Origin: Rhodospirillaceae bacterium UBA4479
GTDB lineage: Bacteria; Pseudomonadota; Alphaproteobacteria; Rhodospirillales; Casp-alpha2
Direction of reading: 5' to 3'
DNA: 12,602 nucleotides
NCBI GenBank assembly: GCA_002389175.1
Contig: DGNZ01000276.1
Location: forward strand, 1-12,602
In this document: positions 1 to 6,512 of the stretch, piece by piece
Position numbering within the stretch: position 1 is the stretch's first letter
How the letters are laid out: the number at the start of each line of letters is the position of its first letter
Position numbers and translations under genes: made by a program
Notes under the pieces: generated by a model
Database searches by the model: none
What the model was told of the DNA's origin: nothing
Seen by the model: the letters and a program-made list of their open reading frames with translations, nothing else

Positions 1-59
1 AAGCCGACGTGATCCGGCAAGTCGAGAAGATGTTCTCGGTTCAGCTCGAATTCTTTTAA
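1..59 (+). CDS. trkA: Trk potassium uptake protein TrkA, C-terminal end (partial)
   Basis: Only the last 18 codons and a TAA stop are inside the window; the frame begins at base 3 and the gene continues off the left edge. The visible tail reads ADVIRQVEKMFSVQLEFF, which resembles the conserved end of alphaproteobacterial TrkA, where the protein closes with a V-E-K/Q-(L/M)-F-S-V-x-L-E-F-F type sequence. TrkA is the cytoplasmic, NAD-binding regulatory subunit that gates the TrkH/TrkG potassium channel. Its position just upstream of hfq-hflX on the same strand agrees with a gene order common in Rhodospirillales. The call rests on a very short peptide, so it is suggestive rather than secure. Confidence 0.6.
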   Translation, partial: ADVIRQVEKMFSVQLEFF

Positions 60-116
60 GCCCCAGATATTTTAAAGCTAAGATACAGATAAGCTTCTGA
101 GAGATTTATCAAACAT

Positions 117-791
117 ATGACTGATCAACTGGGCGGCCCGCTGACGGTCAAGCCGCAAGCCATTATCTTCGATTGGGATAATACATTGGTCGATAGCTGG
201 CCGGTGATCCACGATGCGCTGAACACCACTTTTCGTGCTTATGACAAACCGGAATGGACCTTAGCTGACACTAAAGTTCGGGTTCGACATTCGATGCGCG
301 ATAGCTTCCCCCCCATTTTTGGTGATGTATGGGAAGAGGCAGGCGAGGTTTTCTACGCACGGTACGCGGAAATTCACGCCACTGACGTGGCTGCAGCTGA
401 TGGCGCAGCCGAACTTTTGGCAACGATCCATGAGCTTGAGATTTATCAAAGTGTTGTTTCAAACAAAACGGGCAGCTTTCTGCGCGCCGAGGCTGAAAAC
501 CTGGGATGGACGCCGTATTTCTCAAAACTCGTCGGTGCCCTTGATGCGCCTCGCGACAAGCCAGACCCTGCGCCTGTATTGATGTCATTGGAACCGGGTG
601 CATTATTACCTGGGCCTCATGTTTGGTTCATCGGGGATGCCGATATTGATATGACATGCGGTGCAAATGCAGGGTGCCATTCAATTTTAATTAGGCCAGA
701 AGCCCCGACTGACGGGGAGTTTCCAGATCATCCACCGGTCATGCATTTTTCATCATGTCACTACCTTTGCAATTTTCTACGGACACTGTAG
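117..791 (+). CDS. HAD-superfamily hydrolase, phosphoglycolate phosphatase-like
   Basis: A 224-residue cytoplasmic phosphatase of the haloacid dehalogenase superfamily. All four HAD motifs are visible: motif I with the nucleophile and acid/base aspartates Asp19 and Asp21 in DWDNT, motif II SNK at 115-117, the motif III lysine Lys148 in DKPDP, and motif IV GDADID with Asp174 and Asp178. A helical cap of about 75 residues lies between motifs I and II, as in the Gph/PGP subfamily, and the length is normal. The substrate cannot be told from sequence; phosphoglycolate or another small phosphomonoester is likely. It starts at ATG 57 bases after the TrkA stop with a weak GAGAG ribosome site, and ends 96 bases before hfq on the same strand. 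It could in principle serve as a GmhB-like heptose-bisphosphate phosphatase, but that family is shorter and differs around the motifs, so I do not propose it. Confidence 0.85.
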   Translation: MTDQLGGPLTVKPQAIIFDWDNTLVDSWPVIHDALNTTFRAYDKPEWTLADTKVRVRHSMRDSFPPIFGDVWEEAGEVFYARYAEIHATDVAAADGAAELLATIHELEIYQSVVSNKTGSFLRAEAENLGWTPYFSKLVGALDAPRDKPDPAPVLMSLEPGALLPGPHVWFIGDADIDMTCGANAGCHSILIRPEAPTDGEFPDHPPVMHFSSCHYLCNFLRTL

Positions 792-887
792 TCTTTCGTT
801 CTGCTAGGGCGATACTCTGGCAATTATTCGCCTATAAATGAAACAAGGCCGCTGATAATCAGGCCATAAAAACCAAGGGGGAAAAAC

Positions 888-1145
888 ATGTCCTCAGATA
901 AACCCCAAAACGTGCAGGACGTATTTCTAAACTACATCCGTAAAAACAAGACACCCGTCACGGTGTTTTTGGTGAACGGAGTTAAGCTGCAAGGGATCGC
1001 AACCTGGTTCGATAACTTCTCGGTCCTTTTGCGTCGCGATGGCCATACTCAGCTTGTATACAAGCATGCAATTTCAACCATCATGCCGTCGACCCCAATA
1101 CAACTGTTTGACCCTGAAAAGGATGTCGACGCCGAGGATGCGTGA
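888..1145 (+). CDS. hfq: RNA-binding protein Hfq
   Basis: An 85-residue Sm-like RNA chaperone that forms a ring-shaped hexamer, pairs small regulatory RNAs with mRNAs and affects mRNA stability and translation. The Sm1 region covers about residues 23-50 (VTVFLVNGVKLQG followed by TWFDNFSVLLRRDG), and the Sm2 signature YKHAISTI is at 58-65, with Tyr58-Lys59-His60 forming the proximal-face uridine-binding motif. Gln10 corresponds to the conserved proximal-face Gln8 of E. coli. The C-terminal tail is short and acidic (EKDVDAEDA), as usual in alphaproteobacteria. A strong AAGGGGG ribosome site precedes the ATG. The 96-base leader contains a TATAAA hexamer at 833-838 but no convincing -35 element. 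The stop overlaps the GTG start of hflX by four bases, so the two are probably translationally coupled. Confidence 0.98.
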   Translation: MSSDKPQNVQDVFLNYIRKNKTPVTVFLVNGVKLQGIATWFDNFSVLLRRDGHTQLVYKHAISTIMPSTPIQLFDPEKDVDAEDA

Positions 1146-2515
1146 CTAACCCCAATATCGGCTTCATAGACAGGCGCCCCATTCAAGAGCGCTGTGTTGT
1201 TATTCATCCGGATGTTTCTGGCAGTGCTGGTGCGACACGGAGCCTTGAATCACGTCTGCAAGAAGCCGAAGGGCTAGCACGCGCGATTGATCTGGAAATC
1301 CTTCATAGCGATGCGTTTATCGTCAAACGGCCGCGCGCCTCAACGTTGATGGGGCAGGGTGCAATAGAACGTATCGCCGAAGTGTTCGATGAACTGCGAC
1401 ATAACGGCGATGACGGACCTGATCCTGTCGCTATCGTCGATGCGGAATTAACCCCCGTGCAACAGCGCAATCTCGAAACCGAGTGGAATACCAAGGTTTT
1501 GGATCGCACCGGGCTGATCTTAGAGATTTTTGGCGCACGCGCCCGAACGCGTGAAGGGCGTATGCAGGTCGATCTGGCACAATTATCCTATCAGATGGGA
1601 CGCTTGGTTCGGTCCTGGACACACTTGGAACGACAGCGCGGCGGTGCCGGTTTCATGGGCGGCCCTGGTGAAACCCAGATTGAGACAGACCGCCGGATCA
1701 TTCGACAAAAGATTGATCGCTTGAAAAAAGACTTGGTTGATGTCGCACGAACACGCGAATTGCATCGCTCGGCGCGACGCAAGGTTCCACATCCAATTGT
1801 CGCTCTTGTAGGTTATACCAACGCCGGTAAATCCACATTGTTCAATCGATTAACCGAAGCCACCGTAGTTGCCGAGGATCAGCTATTCGCAACCCTTGAT
1901 CCAACCATGCGCAGCCTACCGTTACCCAGCGGGCGAAATGCCATTATATCAGACACTGTGGGGTTCGTATCAAACCTGCCGCACGAATTGGTCAATGCCT
2001 TCCATGCAACGCTCGAAGAAGTCATCGAGGCTGATATCGTCATCCATGTTCGTGATGTTTCCCACCCAGATACGAATGCGCAGAAACTTGATGTATTGAA
2101 TGTCTTGGGTGAACTTAAAGTCTTCAAACAGCACGATGATGAAGATGCTGAGAAAAAACCAATGCTTGAGGCATTGAATAAGATCGACTTACTCAGCGAA
2201 GAAGAACGCATTTTCATCGAAAACCGCAGTCAGATTGGCAATCAAACCGCCATTGCGATTTCAGCTGTAACAGGAAGCGGATGCGACGAATTACTGAGAG
2301 TTATCGATGGCATCCTGGCCGAGGGCTTCTTGAGCGCCGAGGTCCTGCTGAACTTCGAAGATGGGGAAGCGCTGGCGTGGCTACACGAACGTGCCGAAGT
2401 CATCGACCGCACAGATGATGAAAACGGTATGATCCTCAACGTGAGAATTTCACCCGAGACGGCCGCTCGCTTTGAGCAAACCTTCGAGAATGATATCCGA
2501 CGGCAACCAAATTAA
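1142..2515 (+). CDS. hflX: GTPase HflX
   Basis: A 457-residue ribosome-associated GTPase. HflX binds the 50S subunit and splits stalled 70S ribosomes under stress. The N-terminal HflX domain (about 15-130) is followed by a charged helical linker with the family signature GGPGETQIETDRR at 173-185. The G domain starts near 217: the G1 P-loop GYTNAGKST is at 224-232, G3 DTVGF at 271-275, G4 NKID at 346-349 and a G5-like SAVTG at 374-378. A C-terminal extension runs to about 457. Length is typical. The GTG start overlaps the hfq stop in GTGA; the nearest upstream ATG is out of frame, so GTG is the best start. The gene that often follows in related genomes, mazG, is not here. Confidence 0.98.
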   Translation: MTNPNIGFIDRRPIQERCVVIHPDVSGSAGATRSLESRLQEAEGLARAIDLEILHSDAFIVKRPRASTLMGQGAIERIAEVFDELRHNGDDGPDPVAIVDAELTPVQQRNLETEWNTKVLDRTGLILEIFGARARTREGRMQVDLAQLSYQMGRLVRSWTHLERQRGGAGFMGGPGETQIETDRRIIRQKIDRLKKDLVDVARTRELHRSARRKVPHPIVALVGYTNAGKSTLFNRLTEATVVAEDQLFATLDPTMRSLPLPSGRNAIISDTVGFVSNLPHELVNAFHATLEEVIEADIVIHVRDVSHPDTNAQKLDVLNVLGELKVFKQHDDEDAEKKPMLEALNKIDLLSEEERIFIENRSQIGNQTAIAISAVTGSGCDELLRVIDGILAEGFLSAEVLLNFEDGEALAWLHERAEVIDRTDDENGMILNVRISPETAARFEQTFENDIRRQPN

Positions 2516-2523
2516 TCCAACTC

Positions 2524-2548
2524 AGCGAAGTGATTTTTTAACTTCGCT
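2524..2548 (+). other. Inverted repeat after hflX
   Basis: AGCGAAGT at 2524-2531 and ACTTCGCT at 2541-2548 form an 8-bp stem with a 9-base loop, starting 9 bases after the hflX stop. No U-run follows on either strand, so it is not a canonical intrinsic terminator. It may stabilise the hfq-hflX mRNA 3' end or act as a weak or factor-dependent terminator. Confidence 0.4.
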
Positions 2549-2577
2549 TGGCCAAAATCATTTTCACGCAGTATAAC
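2548..2577 (+). promoter_or_regulatory. Possible sigma70-type promoter for the 89-residue gene
   Basis: A TTGGCC hexamer at 2548-2553 (4 of 6 match to TTGACA) and TATAAC at 2572-2577 (5 of 6 match to TATAAT) are separated by 18 bases. This predicts transcription starting near 2584, about 26 bases before the ATG at 2610. The placement right after hflX, and the palindrome at the predicted start site, make it plausible, but it is read by eye only. Confidence 0.35.
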
Positions 2578-2585
2578 AATCGCAT

Positions 2586-2599
2586 TTCTACTAGTAGAA
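2586..2599. promoter_or_regulatory. 14-base perfect palindrome, possible operator
   Basis: TTCTACTAGTAGAA is a perfect palindrome located immediately downstream of the putative -10 box, where an operator would block transcription. Its right arm also overlaps the ribosome site AGAAGG (2596-2601) of the 89-residue gene, so an RNA hairpin with a CTAG loop could instead mask translation initiation. Which role applies, if either, cannot be decided from sequence. Confidence 0.35.
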
Positions 2600-2609
2600 G
2601 GCAGGCCCA

Positions 2610-2879
2610 ATGGCGACGAGCGAAGCGCAGCAACGCTGGCGACAAACACACAAGTTCATCAAACGCCAATTGAACGTCATGGCACGCGAGCACACACATC
2701 GTTTGTTGGATGGTTTTGCATCCAAGTTTAAGCTTCGTGGCAAGGGAGAGGCCGTCACGTTTGCCACCTTTGTGACCCAGGTCCTGGAACAGCGAAGCGA
2801 GTTTTCAGATGAAGCACGGCAAATTCTCAAAGATGCCGCAGATGCATATCACCGCGACCGGGATCTATACATCAACTGA
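2610..2879 (+). CDS. Uncharacterised 89-residue protein, possible ribbon-helix-helix fold
   Basis: I do not recognise this with a firm family name. It is soluble and has no signal peptide or membrane segment. It begins with a basic stretch (Arg9 to Arg19), then a possible beta strand KRQLNVMAR (18-26), a helix over about 27-40, a turn rich in Gly/Lys (KLRGKGEAV, about 41-49) and a second helix TFATFVTQVLEQ (about 50-61), followed by a charged helical tail rich in Arg and Asp. Strand-helix-turn-helix in this order is compatible with a ribbon-helix-helix DNA-binding protein; this is inference from pattern only. ATG is preceded by AGAAGG at a good spacing. The TGA stop overlaps by one base the ATG of the phosphatase that follows, so the pair is likely co-translated. 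Confidence 0.75.
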   Translation: MATSEAQQRWRQTHKFIKRQLNVMAREHTHRLLDGFASKFKLRGKGEAVTFATFVTQVLEQRSEFSDEARQILKDAADAYHRDRDLYIN

Positions 2880-3730
2880 TGCGTAACATTCTAGATAACC
2901 CATCCAGCGTTCTCGATATCATGCACGACGTCGCTAAAACCGAGATCATGTCGCGGTTCCGCGCGTTAGCTAAAGACGATATTTCAGAGAAATCCCCAGG
3001 TGATTTGGTCACGATTGCCGATCAGGAATCAGAGCGTGCCTTTGGCGAGCGATTGCCATCATTAATCCCTGGCAGCCAACTCTTGGGCGAAGAAGGGTTC
3101 GAGGCCAATCCTGAAACTCTGCAAGCGCTCGCAGGTGATGCCCCAGTCTGGATCGTTGACCCGGTCGATGGCACATTTAATTTTGCGCACGGTAAATCAC
3201 CATTCACAGTGATTGTGGCCTTGGTCCAACACAACCAGACCAAAGCGGGTTGGATACTCGACCCGCTGACGGGCGAGGCCGTTTGGGCCATCGAAGGAGA
3301 GGGCGCTTATGCACTCACCGACATTGGGGACACACCGTCAAAGATCGTCAGAACCACTAAGGACTATGCAGCCACGAAATTGACCGCAGGTATCAAACTC
3401 CGCAAACGCTTCGAACGCGCAGCTGATGCAATGGACGACGCGATCCTGCCTACGATTGTGGAACGGTATCGCTGTGTTGGTCGTGAATACATGGATATTG
3501 CGCTAGGGACCATCGATCACGCGCGTTATGGCAGCAAGCTAAAACCCTGGGATCACGCTGCAGGATGTCTGATCGTACGTGAATGCGGCGGGCGTGCTGA
3601 TCATATCGATAGTCAGACACCTTATACCGCAGAGCCTGATATCGGATGGCGAACGATTGGCATCACTGGGAACGCTGACCATTGGAAAGATTGGCAGAGT
3701 CTTGTCAGCCAGGCCGATAGCTATGTTTAG
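2879..3730 (+). CDS. Inositol monophosphatase family protein
   Basis: A 283-residue Mg2+/Li+-sensitive type phosphatase fold. Metal-binding motifs of the family are present: GEEG at 70-73 (Glu71), the signature DPVDGT at 94-99 (Asp94, Asp97) and WDHAAG at 224-229 (Asp225), with the usual C-terminal GG of ECGGRA. The N-terminal GDLVTIADQESE (41-52) matches the conserved region holding a further acidic ligand. Candidate activities are inositol-1-phosphatase (SuhB-like), histidinol phosphatase or 3'-phosphoadenosine phosphatase; sequence alone does not decide. It begins at ATG 2879, inside the TGATG overlap with the upstream small gene. Its tail overlaps the convergent glycosyltransferase gene by four bases, leaving no room for a terminator between them. 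Confidence 0.92.
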   Translation: MRNILDNPSSVLDIMHDVAKTEIMSRFRALAKDDISEKSPGDLVTIADQESERAFGERLPSLIPGSQLLGEEGFEANPETLQALAGDAPVWIVDPVDGTFNFAHGKSPFTVIVALVQHNQTKAGWILDPLTGEAVWAIEGEGAYALTDIGDTPSKIVRTTKDYAATKLTAGIKLRKRFERAADAMDDAILPTIVERYRCVGREYMDIALGTIDHARYGSKLKPWDHAAGCLIVRECGGRADHIDSQTPYTAEPDIGWRTIGITGNADHWKDWQSLVSQADSYV

Positions 3731-4680
3731 AGGTTTATCGTTTCTTTGACGATGTAACGCGGGCGCCCGCGTCCATCACGATAGATGCGTGAGATATAAA
3801 GCCCAAGGACCCCCATACCCATCATCAAGCCGCCCCAAAGCAGCAGGGCGAAGAACACAAGCACGAGAACCCAAGAACAATACCCAAACAGTGCGGCCAA
3901 GCCTGATAAGATAAACCCGCCGCCGCCAAGCCCCGTGCCGATAAGCCCCGCATACATAATCAGATACAACGGGAACATCGAAAACGATGTGATGCCATCG
4001 GTGAAGGCCTTAACCGGGCCACGTGAAAACACACCTGGGAAATGGGTTTCACCAGCGGCACGTGCAGCGCGGTGATAACGAACCTCGGCACGTTCGAACC
4101 CAACCCACTGGGTCAAACCACGTAAATATGGGGAGCTTTCGGGTAATGCCAGCAACTGATCAACCGCACGACGTGACAACAGGCGGAAGTCACCGGCCTC
4201 AGTCGGGAGTTCAATTTCGGAAACTTTGTTGATGATCTTGTAGGCCAGCTTGGTGAATGCCATGCGGTAAGCCGTTTCGCCATCGCGGCTGAGGCGACGG
4301 GTGAACACCATATCCGCACCTTCGCGCCATTTCGCAATTAACTCGGGAATGACTTCGGGGGGATCCTGCAGATCGGTGTCCATGTAGACGACAGCATCAC
4401 CGCTAGCATGCTCCATGCCCGCCAACACACATTCGCTCACACCAAAATTGCGCGACATATCTACAATTTTGATGGACGTGTTTTCTTCAGCGCGTTTTTT
4501 CAGGATCGAAAGCGAGTCATCATTGGAAGCATCATTGACGAAAATCAGTTCGTACGGGCAGCCTTCTTTTTCGAACATGGCGACCAATCGGTCCGCCAAT
4601 TCACCAAGGACATCAGCCTCGTTCCAGAAAGACAGCACGACTGAAATCTTGCTGTTTTTATCGCGCACGTCGTTTGTCAT
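3727..4680 (-). CDS. Family 2 membrane glycosyltransferase (DPM1/GtrB type)
   Basis: A 317-residue glycosyltransferase of the dolichyl/polyprenyl-phosphate sugar synthase group, which moves a sugar from a nucleotide donor to a lipid carrier on the inner membrane. A GT-A fold spans about 11-225: ISVVLSFWNE at the start, the second Asp site FVNDASND near 47-54, and the metal-binding DTDLQD at 101-106 with PPE after it. Two membrane segments lie at about 235-262 and 268-297, then a basic cytoplasmic tail, as in GtrB, ArnC and DPM1 relatives. I chose ATG at 4680, which has a GGGGA ribosome site; a longer frame begins only with TTG at 4728 and no ribosome site. It is the last gene of the - strand cluster, so it probably uses, or hands on, the sugar made by the upstream genes. 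Confidence 0.93.
   Translation of the reverse strand: MTNDVRDKNSKISVVLSFWNEADVLGELADRLVAMFEKEGCPYELIFVNDASNDDSLSILKKRAEENTSIKIVDMSRNFGVSECVLAGMEHASGDAVVYMDTDLQDPPEVIPELIAKWREGADMVFTRRLSRDGETAYRMAFTKLAYKIINKVSEIELPTEAGDFRLLSRRAVDQLLALPESSPYLRGLTQWVGFERAEVRYHRAARAAGETHFPGVFSRGPVKAFTDGITSFSMFPLYLIMYAGLIGTGLGGGGFILSGLAALFGYCSWVLVLVFFALLLWGGLMMGMGVLGLYISRIYRDGRGRPRYIVKETINL
3757..3772. repeat. 16-base GC-rich perfect palindrome in the glycosyltransferase 3' end
   Basis: ACGCGGGCGCCCGCGT is a perfect palindrome of 16 bases within the codons for the GRGRPR stretch near the C terminus. Flanking GATG (3751-3754) and CATC (3774-3777) extend the potential stem. It begins 27 bases after the convergent phosphatase stop, so it would also appear in that gene's read-through RNA. 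No U-run follows on either side. Confidence 0.5.
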
Positions 4681-4722
4681 GGAATCCCCAATACAGTCGA
4701 TGCGCTGAATAGCCGTGAAGGC

Positions 4723-4758
4723 CCCCAACTGTCAAGGAAACCGTCACATTACAGGGGG
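4723..4758 (-). other. Intercistronic inverted repeat between kinase and glycosyltransferase genes
   Basis: In the - strand RNA, CCCCCTGT (4758-4751) directly after the kinase stop can pair with ACAG (4732-4729) and, after a two-base bulge, GGGG (4726-4723), enclosing an 18-base loop. This is most of the 78-base gap, the largest gap inside the cluster. No U-run follows, so a processing or attenuation element is as likely as a terminator, and it may be chance. Confidence 0.25.
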
Positions 4759-5763
4759 TTAGGCATATTCAAGTCCACTCGGTTCATAAACAACGATTTT
4801 GGAACCGACGTTGTCGATCGCGATCTTAACGGCGACCAAGTCTTTTAAAGCAGCACGTACAGTCGCCTGCTTATCTGGTTCGACGATAAACAGCATAAAG
4901 CCACCACCACCCGCGCCCAGCAGCTTGCCACCAGATGCACCAGCACCCATTGCGGCTGCATAAATTTCATCAATTAACGGCGTGGTCAGTCCATCCGCCA
5001 ATTCACGTTTCAACTGCCAGGATTGATCAAGAAGGGTACCTAAATCGCGGATTGGTCGCCCTGAATCCTGCAGAATGGCTTCGGCTTCATCGACCATTTC
5101 GCGCATTGCCATAAGTTGGGATTCGCGAGCGCTTAGGTTCGCAATTTTCTTTTCTGCCATCACGGGTGCCAAGCGCGAGAGTCCTGTGAAAACCAACAAC
5201 AAATGTGATTGTAATTCTTGACGCCGTTCATTGCTGACAATGCAGGGCCGGACATCGAATTCACCTGACGGCAAAAAATCGATTCGGTTCAATCCACCAT
5301 AAGCCGCCCAAATCTGATCTTGGATACCAACGGTTTCTTCGATTACCTTTTGTTCGATCCTAATGGCTTCTGATGCCAGTTCTTTTTTCGAAACAATGCG
5401 ACCATTCAATGCCGATATCACGTTATATAACCCAACTGTGAAAGATGAACTGGAGCCCAAACCAGACCGGGCGGGCAAATCACCGTCATGATGGATTTCA
5501 AGGCCATCTTCGACTTTCATATCCGAAAACACACCGCGTACTGCAGGATGTTGAATCTCGTCGATTGTTTTTACGTTCTCGACTTTGGAATAAACAATCC
5601 GATGCTTATGCTCAAAAAACGGCGGCAAACGGCGCGCTGAGATATAACAGTACTTGTCCATGGCAAAGCCGAGAACTGCACCGCCATGCTTTTCAAACCA
5701 GGCGGGATAATCGGTTCCACCGCCGAATAACGACACCCGAAATGGTGTACGGCAAATAATCAT
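4759..5763 (-). CDS. hddA: D-glycero-D-manno-heptose 7-phosphate kinase (GHMP kinase, HddA-like)
   Basis: A 334-residue GHMP-superfamily kinase. HddA uses ATP to convert D-glycero-D-manno-heptose 7-phosphate to the alpha-1,7-bisphosphate in the GDP-heptose route. Motif 1 is RTPFRVSLFGGGTDYP (5-20), motif 2 is the ATP loop PARSGLGSSSSFTVG (97-111) and motif 3 is GGKLLGAGGGGF (278-289). The DKYCYIS stretch (36-42), the FFEHKHRIVYSK segment (49-60) and the IHHDGDLPARSG segment (90-101) match my memory of HddA rather than galactokinase or mevalonate kinase. ATG 5763 has a strong AGGGGGA site that overlaps the upstream stop; only 8 bases separate it from the hddC-like gene, so they are co-transcribed. 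The partner enzymes GmhA and GmhB are not in the window. Confidence 0.88.
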   Translation of the reverse strand: MIICRTPFRVSLFGGGTDYPAWFEKHGGAVLGFAMDKYCYISARRLPPFFEHKHRIVYSKVENVKTIDEIQHPAVRGVFSDMKVEDGLEIHHDGDLPARSGLGSSSSFTVGLYNVISALNGRIVSKKELASEAIRIEQKVIEETVGIQDQIWAAYGGLNRIDFLPSGEFDVRPCIVSNERRQELQSHLLLVFTGLSRLAPVMAEKKIANLSARESQLMAMREMVDEAEAILQDSGRPIRDLGTLLDQSWQLKRELADGLTTPLIDEIYAAAMGAGASGGKLLGAGGGGFMLFIVEPDKQATVRAALKDLVAVKIAIDNVGSKIVVYEPSGLEYA

Positions 5764-5771
5764 GCATCCCC

Positions 5772-6512
5772 CTAGGATGAATTAGCAGCGCATATGAACG
5801 AGGCTGCTTGAGCCAAGCTTTCCGGCGTACCTATATCAATGAAAGGTACGTCACCAGCGTTAAATGCGGCAAGACAATCGGGCTGTTTTGCGAAAATATC
5901 ACGCTCTAGAGATCGCCCATCACTGGCAGCGATCATATCCCATGCCGATTTTGAAAATGCATAAACACCCGCATTGATGAGGCCATGTCCAGCATCAGGT
6001 TGTTTTTCAAAAAAACCAGCTATTCTGCCGTTATCGGAGATTTCAATTTTACCATACCGCCCGGCATCCTCGACACGAACACAGAGTAACGTTCCAGCTG
6101 TTTCACTATGGGCCTGTGCGTTACAGAGCGCTGCCAAATCGGCGTCAATCCAACTGTCGCCATTCATCACCAACGCAACGTCAGTGTTCACTTGGTTTCT
6201 GACGAACCGCAACGCGCCTGCGGTTCCCATCGGCTCTGGTTCAATGACAGAAATGATTTCCATACCTGCGCGCGGGTGTTCATCGACATAAGTCACGATT
6301 TTATCGGCAAGATGGCCGAGGCTAAGGATTACACGACGTGCACCAAAGCCCTGTAGCCAATCTAAAAGAAGGTCGAGATATGTGAACTCGCCAACAGGGG
6401 CCAGCAGTTTCGGCGTATCGCCCAAAACAGCCTGAATTCTGATGCCTAAGCCACCAGCCAGCACCACAATATCGATATTGGATAGATCAGAAACGATGGA
6501 CGAGCCGCTCAC
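5772..6512 (-). CDS. hddC: Nucleotidyltransferase, GDP-D-glycero-alpha-D-manno-heptose pyrophosphorylase-like (HddC)
   Basis: A 246-residue sugar-phosphate nucleotidyltransferase that would join a sugar 1-phosphate to GTP, giving GDP-heptose. The family landmarks are present: VVLAGGLGIRI at 16-26, the substrate lysine in PKLLAPV (34-40), GTAGAL at 96-101, the metal-binding VMNGDSWID (115-123), NAGVYAF (180-186) and IDIGTPESL (225-233). Length fits HddC rather than the longer GalU or ManC. The usual GGxGTR loop has isoleucine in place of threonine at residue 24. The start is GTG overlapping the radical SAM stop as GTGA; no ATG is available in frame. Adjacent HddA-like kinase supports heptose as substrate; another hexose 1-phosphate is possible. 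Confidence 0.82.
   Translation of the reverse strand: MSGSSIVSDLSNIDIVVLAGGLGIRIQAVLGDTPKLLAPVGEFTYLDLLLDWLQGFGARRVILSLGHLADKIVTYVDEHPRAGMEIISVIEPEPMGTAGALRFVRNQVNTDVALVMNGDSWIDADLAALCNAQAHSETAGTLLCVRVEDAGRYGKIEISDNGRIAGFFEKQPDAGHGLINAGVYAFSKSAWDMIAASDGRSLERDIFAKQPDCLAAFNAGDVPFIDIGTPESLAQAASFICAANSS

Noticed and set aside
833..838. TATAAA as the -10 box of an hfq promoter
   Set aside because: No acceptable -35 hexamer lies 16-18 bases upstream, so the promoter is not claimed; it is mentioned only in the hfq entry.
844..868. Inverted repeat GGCC...CTGATAATCAG...GCC in the hfq leader
   Set aside because: The inner palindrome has a one-base centre and the outer arms pair poorly; it is too weak to call an operator or hairpin.
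2524..2548. Intrinsic terminator after hflX
   Set aside because: The 8-bp stem is real, but no U-run follows on either strand, so I list it only as an inverted repeat.
4681..4728. Longer N terminus for the glycosyltransferase from TTG 4728
   Set aside because: The extra 16 residues match nothing in the family, the codon is TTG without a ribosome site, and ATG 4680 has GGGGA at good spacing.
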